From NCBI GenBank assembly GCA_934541205.1, contig CAKTDK010000037.1:1-13133 (forward strand): DNA of 13,133 nt, given 5' to 3'. The first letter of the stretch is position 1; every line of letters begins with the position of its first letter. Positions 1-7,509 of the stretch are shown one piece after another. The stretch comes from an uncultured Eubacteriales bacterium (lineage in GTDB: Bacteria; Bacillota; Clostridia; Oscillospirales; RGIG7773). Under the pieces are notes generated by a model. That model did no database searches and was not told the origin of the DNA. It saw nothing but the letters and a program-made list of their open reading frames with translations. Made by a program: the position numbers and the translations under genes.

Positions 1-34
1 ATAATAGGGAATGTAATATTACATTCCCTATTAT
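1..34 (-). terminator. Perfect 34-base palindrome downstream of gpsA, probable terminator
   Basis: The first 34 bases are a perfect inverted repeat with two 17-base arms (ATAATAGGGAATGTAAT and its exact reverse complement). It lies 14 bases past the gpsA stop on the minus strand, where the transcript of the DUF512-der-plsY-gpsA unit would be expected to end. Transcribed, it folds into a long hairpin with GGGAA/TTCCC in the middle of the stem. Any T-tract that would complete an intrinsic terminator on the minus strand lies outside the window, so the terminator reading is inferred from position and structure. It could equally be a bidirectional terminator between converging genes, or a dispersed palindromic repeat. 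Confidence 0.5.
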
Positions 35-48
35 ATTAATAACAAATT

Positions 49-1074
49 TTATATTGTTTTATATGTTTCATTTATCCAAATATTTTCATTTTCTGCCTTT
101 TTTGGACGTACCATAAGATCCAAAATAGCTTTTTTTCTGTCTTTACCCTTATAAAGTACATTGTATATTTCATTTATAATCGGCATATCAACATTACATT
201 CTTTAGCAAGATTATAAGCAGTTTTAGCGGTTTTATAACCTTCGACAGTCATATTAACTTCTTTTACAGCGTCTTCTATGCTGTATCCTTTGCCGATTAA
301 AATCCCGCATCTGTAATTTCGTGAATTTATTGAAGTGCAGGTAACTATTAAATCTCCTATACCGGAAAGCCCTGCAAAAGTTTCTTTTTTTGCCCCAAGA
401 GAAACTCCAAGCCTTGCAATCTCTGAAATTCCCCTAGTCATTAAAGCCGCTTTTGAATTATCTCCATAATTCATACCGTCACAAATTCCAGCGGCAAGTG
501 CAATAACATTTTTCAAAGCTCCTCCAAGTTCAACACCAGCCATATCAGAATTTATATATAATCTGTAATTTTCATTCATAAATACTTCCTGCACATATTC
601 GGCGGTTTCTTCATCAAAGGAAGAAACGACGCTGGCAGTAGGTATTTCTCTTGCTACTTCTTCTGCATGAGAAGGTCCGGAAATTACTGCAAATCTGCAA
701 TTTGGAATTTCATCTCTTACAGCCTGAGAAAGTCTTTCTTTTTTCTTCTCATCAAGTCCTTTTGCAATATTAACTATTACTTGATTATCTTTTATATACG
801 CACCAAGCCAATGAGCAATTTCTCTTGTTACAGAAGAAGGCACTGCCAAAACAATTATATCTTTTCCCAAAACACAATTTTTATCTGAAGTTATTTCTAT
901 ATTGTCAGGGATTTTTACCCCTTTTAAAAGCTTTTTATGTTCTCTTTCCTTATTTAAAATATTTACTTCTTCATCAAAGGCTGACCAAAGCGTTACATTG
1001 TGATTATGTTTACTCAACATAATCCCGATAGCTGTACCCCAGCCTCCACTTCCTAAAATCGCTATATCTGCCAT
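49..1074 (-). CDS. gpsA: NAD(P)-dependent glycerol-3-phosphate dehydrogenase
   Basis: This cytoplasmic enzyme reduces dihydroxyacetone phosphate to sn-glycerol 3-phosphate, the backbone for phospholipids. The 341-residue protein has the N-terminal dinucleotide-binding loop GSGGWGTA (residues 8-15), NIAKG with Lys105, SGPSHAEEV (133-141), GGALKN with the family's catalytic Lys188, and GLSGIGDLIVTC (235-246) followed by TSxxSRN. Length is normal for GpsA. I chose the ATG at 1074 because GGAGG (1080-1084) sits five bases upstream; an in-frame TTG at 1086 would overlap that site. The stop of plsY ends 13 bases upstream, so the two are co-transcribed. PlsY consumes the product of GpsA, which fits their pairing. 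Identification is secure. Confidence 0.97.
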   Translation of the reverse strand: MADIAILGSGGWGTAIGIMLSKHNHNVTLWSAFDEEVNILNKEREHKKLLKGVKIPDNIEITSDKNCVLGKDIIVLAVPSSVTREIAHWLGAYIKDNQVIVNIAKGLDEKKKERLSQAVRDEIPNCRFAVISGPSHAEEVAREIPTASVVSSFDEETAEYVQEVFMNENYRLYINSDMAGVELGGALKNVIALAAGICDGMNYGDNSKAALMTRGISEIARLGVSLGAKKETFAGLSGIGDLIVTCTSINSRNYRCGILIGKGYSIEDAVKEVNMTVEGYKTAKTAYNLAKECNVDMPIINEIYNVLYKGKDRKKAILDLMVRPKKAENENIWINETYKTI

Positions 1075-1087
1075 AACAACCTCCAAA

Positions 1088-1750
1088 TCATACTTTTTGG
1101 CCTACTTTTCTCTCTGTTCCTTTTATAATTCTAATTATATTTTCTCTATGCATAAATATTACAAGCAAACAAGCAATTAAAACAAGAATTACTGCTCTTA
1201 TCTCAAAAGGATTAAAGGAAAAATAAAATACGCCTGCTGAAATAGTAGCGGTTATAGACGATAAAGAAATCATGCGTGTTGCATATACCATAAGAGCAAA
1301 TACAGCCATAGCAAGTATAAAAGCTCTGTAATCCATCATAAAAATCATAGTTACTCCGGTAAGAACGCCTTTGCCTCCCTTAAAATCAAAAAAGGCCGGA
1401 AAAATATGTCCTATAACGCTTGCGAAAGCCGCTGCCGCCATACCGTTATATCCGCCTAAAATACCTCCTATAATACCGGGAATCACACATTTTAGCACAT
1501 CACCCAGAGTAACAAATATTCCTATTTTTTTACCCATAATTCTGGTTGCATTTGTAAGTCCGGCATTTCCGCTTCCAAAATCTCTTATATCTTTTTTTAA
1601 AAAGAATTTTGATATTATGATAGAAGTATTTACGCATCCAAATAAATATCCTATAAAAGAAATAATTATAAATAATCCTATATCCATACCAAAAACTACA
1701 AAACTTGTAGAAATCAAATGTTCATATCCTAAATTAAATAATCTTCCCAT
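1088..1750 (-). CDS. plsY: Acyl-phosphate:glycerol-3-phosphate acyltransferase PlsY
   Basis: This integral membrane acyltransferase transfers an acyl group from acyl-phosphate to glycerol 3-phosphate, giving lysophosphatidic acid. The 220-residue protein is almost entirely hydrophobic helices. It has the PlsY loop motifs in order: GSGNAGLTNATR (59-70), FKGGKGVLTG (123-132), and HRENIIRIIKGTE (201-213). The usual GSxPxG-type segment near the first helix reads GCVNTS here, a variation rather than an obvious lesion. The ATG at 1750 is chosen because AGGAG lies seven bases upstream; starts further upstream would be inside der without a ribosome binding site. The end of der and the plsY ribosome binding site overlap, and gpsA follows at once. 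The partner enzyme PlsX is not in this window. Confidence 0.95.
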   Translation of the reverse strand: MGRLFNLGYEHLISTSFVVFGMDIGLFIIISFIGYLFGCVNTSIIISKFFLKKDIRDFGSGNAGLTNATRIMGKKIGIFVTLGDVLKCVIPGIIGGILGGYNGMAAAAFASVIGHIFPAFFDFKGGKGVLTGVTMIFMMDYRAFILAMAVFALMVYATRMISLSSITATISAGVFYFSFNPFEIRAVILVLIACLLVIFMHRENIIRIIKGTERKVGQKV

Positions 1751-1757
1751 AATAATT

Positions 1758-1762
1758 CTCCT
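1758..1762 (-). promoter_or_regulatory. plsY ribosome binding site overlapping the der stop codon
   Basis: AGGAG on the minus strand shares two bases with the TAG stop of der (1761-1763), so ribosomes finishing der terminate on top of the plsY initiation site. The spacing to the plsY ATG is seven bases. This arrangement suggests translational coupling (inference) and fixes the plsY start at 1750. Confidence 0.7.
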
Positions 1763-3083
1763 ATTTATTGTCGTCCCGTTCACGAATTATAAATCTTATT
1801 GGAGTTCCTTCAAGATTAAAAACACTTCTAAGCTGATTTTCTATATATCTTTGATAAGAAAAATGAAACAAATCTGCTCTGTTTACAAAAAATACGAATG
1901 TGGGAGGTTTGGTTGAAACCTGAGTCATATAAAGTATTTTAAGTCTTTTTCCCTTATCGGTAGGAGGCTGAACTTTAGCGACAGCCTCGTTTAAAACGTC
2001 ATTAAGAGCTCCTGTAGGAATTCTTACTGCGTTTTGCGATGCTACATAATTTATTTCTGAAAAAAGTTTATTTACTCGAAGCCCCGTTTTTGCTGAAATA
2101 AATATAGAAGGCGCATAAGGCATATACGCAAATTCTTCTTTTATTTTATCCTTAAATCTATTAATAGTTTTTCCGTCTTTTTCTACAATATCCCACTTGT
2201 TTATAACAATTACGGAGGCTTTTCCTCCTTCATGGGCATATCCTGCAACTTTTGTATCCTGATCGGTTATTCCTTCGCTTGCGTCTATCATTATAAGACA
2301 GACATCTGCTCTTTCAATCGCCATAAGCGATCTCATAACACTGTATTTTTCTATATTTTCATCAACTTTGCCTTTTCGTCTAAGCCCAGCTGTATCAATA
2401 AAAACATATTTACCGTATTCATTTTCCACATAAGTATCAATAGCGTCTCTTGTGGTTCCAGGAATATTTGATACAATTACTCTTTCTTCTCCCAAAATAT
2501 TATTTATTAAAGAGCTTTTTCCTGCATTTGGTTTTCCTATTACCGCAATTTTTATAACGTCTTCATCATAATCTTCGTCATTAAAATCTTCAAGATGTTC
2601 AAAAACTGCATCAAGAAGATCTCCTGTTCCATGACCGTGAACTGAAGATACTGCAACAGGATCTCCAAGTCCTAAATTATAAAATTCGTAATATTCCATA
2701 GGTATATTTCCGATATTGTCAACCTTATTAACACACAATATTATAGGTTTTTTACTTTTTATAAGCATAGAACAAATATCAGTATCCGTCGCTGTCATTC
2801 CTGACTTTATATCAGTCATAAAAATTATAACATCGGCGCTTTCAATAGCTAAGTTAGCCTGACGGCGCATTTGCGAAAGAATAACATCGTCGCTTGCCGG
2901 CTCTATTCCTCCGGTATCAATTAATATAAAGCTCTTATTTCTCCATTCGCATTCACTGTAAATTCTGTCTCTTGTAACTCCCGGAGTATCCTCTACTATA
3001 GATATTCTTTTACCCACTAATTTATTAAACAATGTGGATTTTCCCACATTAGGACGTCCTACAATTGCAACTACAGGTTTCAA
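1761..3083 (-). CDS. der: Ribosome biogenesis GTPase Der (EngA)
   Basis: Der is a tandem GTPase needed for maturation of the 50S ribosomal subunit. The 440-residue protein has two complete G domains. Domain 1 has GRPNVGKS (9-16), DTPGVTRD (32-39), DTGG (56-59) and NKVD (119-122). Domain 2 has GKPNAGKS (183-190), IPGTTRD (207-213), DTAG (230-233), NKWD (295-298) and SAK (330-332). A KH-like C-terminal domain (about 350-440) follows, including the conserved KPPTFVFFVN segment. The start codon is TTG: no in-frame ATG, GTG or further TTG occurs before the upstream stop, and a strong GGGGAGGTG site lies seven bases away. The gene begins two bases after the DUF512 gene ends. Length and motif order are typical. 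Confidence 0.98.
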   Translation of the reverse strand: MKPVVAIVGRPNVGKSTLFNKLVGKRISIVEDTPGVTRDRIYSECEWRNKSFILIDTGGIEPASDDVILSQMRRQANLAIESADVIIFMTDIKSGMTATDTDICSMLIKSKKPIILCVNKVDNIGNIPMEYYEFYNLGLGDPVAVSSVHGHGTGDLLDAVFEHLEDFNDEDYDEDVIKIAVIGKPNAGKSSLINNILGEERVIVSNIPGTTRDAIDTYVENEYGKYVFIDTAGLRRKGKVDENIEKYSVMRSLMAIERADVCLIMIDASEGITDQDTKVAGYAHEGGKASVIVINKWDIVEKDGKTINRFKDKIKEEFAYMPYAPSIFISAKTGLRVNKLFSEINYVASQNAVRIPTGALNDVLNEAVAKVQPPTDKGKRLKILYMTQVSTKPPTFVFFVNRADLFHFSYQRYIENQLRSVFNLEGTPIRFIIRERDDNK

Positions 3084-3085
3084 GC

Positions 3086-4387
3086 TTACACCTCCCCGAT
3101 TATTTTTTCAACAAAGTCATAACCGTCGTTTGACACTATAACTGTTTTTATATTAAGCTTTTCAGACAACTCTTTTAAAGTAACATCATCCAAAAACATA
3201 TCTCTTTCAAATCTGAGCATAGACTCCGGAATTAAAAGCATTTCTCCCAAATCTTTATCTTTAAGCTGAGAAATAATATCTCCGCCGGTAACAAGTCCAG
3301 TAACATTTATTTCTCCACCGAAAAAATTATTTTTTATAGGAAAAACATTACATTTTAAATTATACCATTTTTCTTTTATATCATCAACATATTTATTTAT
3401 AAATGAACTCATTATTTCCCCAGTCACAAGAGAAACGCATCTTTTTTCAGAGCATGAAGAAAGAGAAGAAATTTTTTCATATACTTCTTTTTCAAAATTT
3501 CTTATCATTCCGACTCCGTTTTCAATTTGAGGAAAATCTTCATAATATTCATAAGGCGGCAATTCTCTTTTCGCTTTTATATAAAATTCGTCGGATAAAT
3601 AAAATTTTCTGCTTCCGTATTTTTTGCATGTGTCTTGTGCGAAAATTTCAACCATGTCAATAATTTCAGAACAGTCTTCGGCATTAAAAGGTTTCATAGG
3701 ATATAAATTTTCTCTATGCGCTGAAATTCCTACAGGAACAATAGAAACAGAATTTACATTTAAATTTCTTAAGTCTTTCATTGTACGCATAAGCTCATCT
3801 TTATCATTTATATCTTTACATAAAACTATCTGACAGTTAAGCGTAATATTATTATCTGAAAATCTTTTTAATGTATCCATAATTTCAGCTGCTTTTGGAT
3901 TTTTCATCATAAAAACCCTAAGCTCAGGATTTGTAGTATGAACAGACACGTTTATAGGACTTATTTTCATCTTTATAATTTTTTCAAGATGTTTTTCATC
4001 AAGATTAGTAAGCGTTACATAATTTCCCATTAAAAAAGACATTCTGGCGTCATCATCTTTAAAATATAAAGTTTTTCTCAAACCTTTGGGAAGCTGGTCG
4101 ATAAAACAAAATATACATTTGTTTTTACAGCTTTTTTGTCCGTCCGAAAGATAATTGTCAAATTCTATTCCAAGATCTTCATCTTCATATTTTTCTATTT
4201 CAAACAAGTATTCGTTCCCATCTGCTTTTTTTATAAGAATTTCAAGATATTCTCCGGATAAATAAAATCTGTAATCCAAATAATCTTCAATAACATTGCC
4301 GTTTATTTCAAGAATAATATCTCCTTTTTCAATGCCGCATTCTTCAGCAATGGAATTTTTACATATTCCGTCTATTTTAACAGCCAT
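3086..4387 (-). CDS. DUF512 protein: PDZ-like plus radical-SAM-type iron-sulfur domain, function unknown
   Basis: The 433-residue protein starts with a small PDZ-like region (about 1-65, with the GIEKGDIILEING loop) and continues with CKNKCIFCFIDQLPKG (87-102). The spacing Cys87-x3-Cys91-x2-Cys94 is the radical-SAM pattern and should bind a [4Fe-4S] cluster and S-adenosylmethionine. The segments YFKDDDARMSFL and GNYVTLTNL and the C-terminal half (about 215-425) match my recollection of the DUF512 family, which is often found beside der in Clostridia. The substrate and reaction are not known to me. I chose the ATG at 4387 because GGGAG (4396-4400) lies eight bases upstream, although TTG and GTG codons exist just before it. 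It heads the DUF512-der-plsY-gpsA unit. No separate promoter is evident, so expression may depend on read-through from rpmF. Confidence 0.9.
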   Translation of the reverse strand: MAVKIDGICKNSIAEECGIEKGDIILEINGNVIEDYLDYRFYLSGEYLEILIKKADGNEYLFEIEKYEDEDLGIEFDNYLSDGQKSCKNKCIFCFIDQLPKGLRKTLYFKDDDARMSFLMGNYVTLTNLDEKHLEKIIKMKISPINVSVHTTNPELRVFMMKNPKAAEIMDTLKRFSDNNITLNCQIVLCKDINDKDELMRTMKDLRNLNVNSVSIVPVGISAHRENLYPMKPFNAEDCSEIIDMVEIFAQDTCKKYGSRKFYLSDEFYIKAKRELPPYEYYEDFPQIENGVGMIRNFEKEVYEKISSLSSCSEKRCVSLVTGEIMSSFINKYVDDIKEKWYNLKCNVFPIKNNFFGGEINVTGLVTGGDIISQLKDKDLGEMLLIPESMLRFERDMFLDDVTLKELSEKLNIKTVIVSNDGYDFVEKIIGEV

Positions 4388-4400
4388 AAACAACACTCCC

Positions 4401-4443
4401 AATAAAAATAAAAGGAAGGCTATCCCGGTAAGGATTCCTTCCT
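4401..4443 (-). terminator. Intrinsic terminator or attenuator between rpmF and the DUF512 gene
   Basis: On the minus strand the arms AGGAAGG (4437-4443) and CCTTCCT (4413-4419) pair, with a further ATCC/GGAT stem inside. The T-rich tract TTTATTTTTATT (4401-4412) follows immediately. It begins 10 bases past the rpmF stop and ends exactly where the DUF512 ribosome binding site begins. It should end most transcripts of yceD-rpmF. Because no promoter is visible before the DUF512 gene, it may act as a partial terminator that lowers downstream expression (inference). Confidence 0.8.
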
Positions 4444-4453
4444 CTGCTATGCT

Positions 4454-4663
4454 TTACGCTTTTTTTGCCTTTGAAACTTCTTCCTTGACAACAGCTTTAA
4501 CTTCTTTACCTTTATAGTAATTACAGTTATTGCACATTCTGTGCGGAAGAATCAACTCGCCGCAATTTGAACATTTCACCATACCCGGTACATCTAATTT
4601 CCAAACGCTTGAGCGTCTTTTATCTCTGCGGGCTTTGGATACCTTTCTCTTTGGTACTGCCAT
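4454..4663 (-). CDS. rpmF: Ribosomal protein bL32
   Basis: This is a component of the large ribosomal subunit. The 69-residue protein begins MAVPKRKVSKARRDKRRS, the standard bL32 basic N-terminus. It carries a zinc-ribbon with two CxxC pairs (Cys31/Cys34 and Cys44/Cys47), so this is the zinc-binding form rather than a cysteine-free paralogue. The tail is rich in Lys, Glu and Ala. The ribosome binding site TAAGGAGGTG is a nearly full anti-16S match, as expected for a highly expressed ribosomal protein. It lies 39 bases downstream of yceD, the usual partner, and is followed by a terminator. No plsX follows it, unlike the arrangement in many other bacteria. Confidence 0.98.
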   Translation of the reverse strand: MAVPKRKVSKARRDKRRSSVWKLDVPGMVKCSNCGELILPHRMCNNCNYYKGKEVKAVVKEEVSKAKKA

Positions 4664-4702
4664 TTCTTAGCACCTCCTTAAATATATAACAAACCGTTAC
4701 CA

Positions 4703-5206
4703 TTATTTTTCTTCAAAAAAATCCATAAGCTTTGAAAGCCTGGGATCCACATCTTTTTTATCGCAATTACAGCTTTTTTTGTTAAGGTTCGTTCCACATT
4801 TAATACATAAACCTTTACAATCCTCACTGCAAAGATGTTTTGATCTAATATTCAAAATAATATCATTTTCAACAGTTTCATTCAGGTCAAGGATATTATT
4901 TTCAATAAATAAAGTTTCAAAGTCCATGTTATCAGATTCTTCCCTGACAAGCTCATGCTCAATACTTTTGTCAAATATAAACTCAGTAATTTCATTGCAC
5001 CTGTCGCAAGGAACTTTATATTTTCCGCTTATATTATAATTAAGCATAACCATTCCAAGATGGTTTTTTATTGTTCCTCTTATGTTTAAAGGAGTATCAA
5101 ATTCAATACTTCCAAAAGCTGTTTTTACCTTAAAATCATCAATATCTACATTAACTTCAAGGTTTTCTTCTTCATTTTTAAACAAGTTGGTCAAATCAAT
5201 AATCAT
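4703..5206 (-). CDS. yceD: YceD/DUF177 family protein
   Basis: This small cytoplasmic protein is found beside rpmF across bacteria. Work on relatives links the family to 23S rRNA accumulation or ribosome assembly, but I cannot derive the activity from sequence. The 167-residue protein has an N-terminal beta-rich region, then CDRC (67-70), CSEDCKGLCIKCG (126-138) and a CNC pair (146-148), a cysteine-rich pattern common in Gram-positive members. It closes with DVDPRLSKLMDFFEEK, resembling the family's conserved DPRL-type C-terminus. The start ATG at 5206 has GAGG about nine bases upstream. Transcription comes from the promoter at 5236-5264, with a leader of about 20 bases. Confidence 0.9.
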   Translation of the reverse strand: MIIDLTNLFKNEEENLEVNVDIDDFKVKTAFGSIEFDTPLNIRGTIKNHLGMVMLNYNISGKYKVPCDRCNEITEFIFDKSIEHELVREESDNMDFETLFIENNILDLNETVENDIILNIRSKHLCSEDCKGLCIKCGTNLNKKSCNCDKKDVDPRLSKLMDFFEEK

Positions 5207-5235
5207 GGTATTACCTCATAACTTTACGAATATAA

Positions 5236-5264
5236 ATTATACATAAAATCAAATGTTTTGTCAA
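5236..5264 (-). promoter_or_regulatory. Consensus sigma-A promoter for yceD-rpmF
   Basis: On the minus strand a perfect -35 box TTGACA (5259-5264) is separated by exactly 17 bases from a perfect -10 box TATAAT (5236-5241). Transcription should begin near 5229, leaving a short leader before yceD. The -35 box starts 20 bases past the tgt stop. No terminator hairpin lies between them, so read-through from tgt would add to this promoter. Confidence 0.9.
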
Positions 5265-5284
5265 CATCATTTTTCAAAATAACC

Positions 5285-6415
5285 TTATATTCTCACTCCG
5301 AGTATATTTCGTTTTTCATTATAATAATCTTCAAAAGTACCATTATCCAAATTTTTTCTTATTTCTTCCATCATATTATTGTAAAAATAAAGATTATGCA
5401 TAACAGCAAGTCTCATACCCAGCATTTCATTTGCTTTAAATAAATGTCTTATATAAGCTCTTGAATAATTTTTACAGGTAGGACAATCACATTTATCATC
5501 AATAGGTTTTGTATCTGTTTGATATTTAGCATTATTTATATTTATTATTCCTTTTGAAGTATTTATATGTCCGTGTCTTGCGTTTCTTGAAGGCATAACG
5601 CAGTCGAAAAAATCAATGCCGCGATAAACCGATTCCAAAATATTTACAGGTGTTCCGACGCCCATAAGATATCTGGGTTTGTTTTCAGGCATATAAGGCT
5701 CAACATTTTCTATAATTCTGTACATTTCTTCAGCGCTTTCACCTACAGCAAGACCTCCGATTGCATATCCATCAAGATTAAGTTTTGCAATCTCCTGCAT
5801 ATGCCATATTCTTATATCATCATAAGTAGAGCCTTGATTTATTCCGAAAAGCATCTGTTTTTTATTTATGGTATCGGAAAGAGAATTAAGCCTGTCCATT
5901 TCTTTTTTACATCTTTTAAGCCATCTTAAAGTTCTTTCACAGCTTTTTTTCGTATAATCGTAAGGAGCGGGATTTTCAATACATTCATCAAACGCCATAG
6001 CTATGGTAGAAGCAATATTTGATTGTATCTGCATACTTTCTTCAGGCCCCATAAATATTTTTCTTCCGTCAATGTGAGAAGAAAAATAAACCCCTTCTTC
6101 TTTTATTTTTCTCAAAGAAGACAATGAAAAAACCTGAAATCCTCCGCTGTCTGTAAGCACAGGTCTGTCAAAATTAAAAAATTTATGAATTCCTCCAAGC
6201 TCCTTTATTATTTTATCACCTGGACGTAAATGCAAATGATAAGTATTTGAAAGCTCCACCTGACATTTTATTTCTTTTAAATCCATAGTAGATACTCCGC
6301 CTTTAATCGCGGCGCATGTTCCTACATTCATAAAAACGGGAGTTTGTATATCGCCATGAACGGTTTTCAAAACTCCCCGCCTTGCTTTTCCTTCTTTTTT
6401 TATTAACTCAAACAT
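5285..6415 (-). CDS. tgt: tRNA-guanine transglycosylase
   Basis: This cytoplasmic enzyme exchanges the guanine at position 34 of GUN-anticodon tRNAs for preQ1, the committed tRNA step of queuosine formation. The 376-residue protein has LTDSGGFQVFSL with Asp89, FDEC with Asp143, NQG (193-195), IGGLAVGE (219-226), and DCVMPSRNARHG (271-282), where Asp271 is the family nucleophile. The zinc site is CDCPTC (Cys309, Cys311, Cys314) plus His340. Length is typical of the bacterial enzyme. The ATG at 6415 has AGGAGG four bases upstream. queA, the next enzyme in the pathway, ends 32 bases upstream. Some clostridial homologues salvage queuine instead of preQ1, but QueA alongside argues for preQ1 here. 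yajC, often next to tgt, is absent. Confidence 0.97.
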   Translation of the reverse strand: MFELIKKEGKARRGVLKTVHGDIQTPVFMNVGTCAAIKGGVSTMDLKEIKCQVELSNTYHLHLRPGDKIIKELGGIHKFFNFDRPVLTDSGGFQVFSLSSLRKIKEEGVYFSSHIDGRKIFMGPEESMQIQSNIASTIAMAFDECIENPAPYDYTKKSCERTLRWLKRCKKEMDRLNSLSDTINKKQMLFGINQGSTYDDIRIWHMQEIAKLNLDGYAIGGLAVGESAEEMYRIIENVEPYMPENKPRYLMGVGTPVNILESVYRGIDFFDCVMPSRNARHGHINTSKGIININNAKYQTDTKPIDDKCDCPTCKNYSRAYIRHLFKANEMLGMRLAVMHNLYFYNNMMEEIRKNLDNGTFEDYYNEKRNILGVRI

Positions 6416-6447
6416 ATATCCTCCTAAAATATTATGTAAACCAAATC

Positions 6448-7482
6448 CTATATTATAAGCATAGCGTCGCCAAAACTAAAAAATCTGTATTTTTCATCCA
6501 CAGCTTTTTTATAAGCTTTCATAGTATTATCATATCCTGCCAAAGCGCATACAAGCATAATCAAAGTACTTTCGGGCAAATGAAAATTCGTAATAAGACA
6601 ATCCAACCCTTTAAATTCATAAGGAGGATATATAAAAATATCCGTATCTTCTTCACAGGAAATTATTTCTCCGTACTTTTTATATGTAGCTTCTATTGTC
6701 CGGCATGAAGTAGTTCCGCAACAAAATACTTTTTTCCCAGCTTTTTTTGTATCATTTATGACTTTTGCTGTTTCTTCAGAAACCATATAATGTTCAGTAT
6801 GCATAATATGGTCTGTAATGTTATCTTCCTTTACAGGTCTGAAAGTTCCTAAACCTACATGCAAAGTAACATAGCAAATATTAACGCCTTTATCTTTTAT
6901 TTTTTTCAGAAGTTCATTTGTAAAATGAAGCCCCGCCGTAGGAGCTGCGGCGGAACCGTTATTTTTTGCATATACAGTCTGATATCTGTTTTTATCCTTT
7001 AATTTTTCTGTTATATAAGGAGGAAGAGGCATCTGTCCTATTTTATCCAAAACGTCATATATATTTCCGTCATAATAGAATTTTACACGTCTTTTTCCTT
7101 CTTCAATAATATCAATAATTTCAGCCTTTAAAATACCGTCTCCAAAAATAAACTTTGAACCTATTTTTGCTCTTTTTCCCGGTTTTAAAATTACTTCCCA
7201 TATATCAAGATTAATTTGCTTTAAAAGCAAAAACTCTATTTTTCCGCCCGTATCTTCTTTTTCGCCGTATATTCTTGCCGGAATTACCTTTGAATTATTT
7301 AATACAAGACAATCTCCCGGATTTAAAAAATCTATAATATCATAAAAATGCTTATGACTGATTTCTCCTGTTTCTTTATTTAATACAAGAAGTCTTGATT
7401 CATCTCTGTTTTTAATCGGAGTTTGAGCAATAAGCTCCTGCGGAAGCTCATAATAAAAATCTTTTTTCTTTAATAATTCCAA
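6448..7482 (-). CDS. queA: S-adenosylmethionine:tRNA ribosyltransferase-isomerase
   Basis: QueA transfers and rearranges the ribose of S-adenosylmethionine onto preQ1 in tRNA, giving epoxyqueuosine. The 344-residue protein has the family landmarks ELPQELIAQTP (12-22), SRLLVL (29-34), LVLNNSKVIPAR (59-70), AAAPTAGLHF (178-187), VTLHVGLGTFRPV (205-217) and the C-terminal ITNFHLPEST (297-306) and YRFFSFGDAMLI. The start is unusual. No ATG or GTG is available near the conserved N-terminus, and an in-frame TAA lies nine bases before the TTG at 7482. That leaves TTG, or less likely the ATT codon just before it. The gene follows the SpoIID-like gene by 27 bases and precedes tgt in the same transcript. 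Confidence 0.96.
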   Translation of the reverse strand: MELLKKKDFYYELPQELIAQTPIKNRDESRLLVLNKETGEISHKHFYDIIDFLNPGDCLVLNNSKVIPARIYGEKEDTGGKIEFLLLKQINLDIWEVILKPGKRAKIGSKFIFGDGILKAEIIDIIEEGKRRVKFYYDGNIYDVLDKIGQMPLPPYITEKLKDKNRYQTVYAKNNGSAAAPTAGLHFTNELLKKIKDKGVNICYVTLHVGLGTFRPVKEDNITDHIMHTEHYMVSEETAKVINDTKKAGKKVFCCGTTSCRTIEATYKKYGEIISCEEDTDIFIYPPYEFKGLDCLITNFHLPESTLIMLVCALAGYDNTMKAYKKAVDEKYRFFSFGDAMLII

Positions 7483-7494
7483 AATATATTACAA

Positions 7495-7499
7495 TCCTT
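7495..7499 (-). promoter_or_regulatory. queA ribosome binding site with long spacing to a TTG start
   Basis: AAGGA on the minus strand is the only plausible ribosome binding site before queA. It lies 12 bases from the TTG start, longer than usual. A weak site, long spacing and TTG start together predict modest translation (inference). The ATT codon immediately before the TTG would have nine-base spacing, but ATT starts are very rare. Confidence 0.5.
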
Positions 7500-7509
7500 T
7501 ATAAATTAT

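Noticed and set aside
667..1022. Plus-strand open frames inside gpsA (and similar ones inside plsY, der, the DUF512 gene, yceD, tgt and queA)
   Set aside because: Each lies opposite a gene with clear family motifs, lacks a good ribosome binding site and has low-complexity composition expected of antisense reading.
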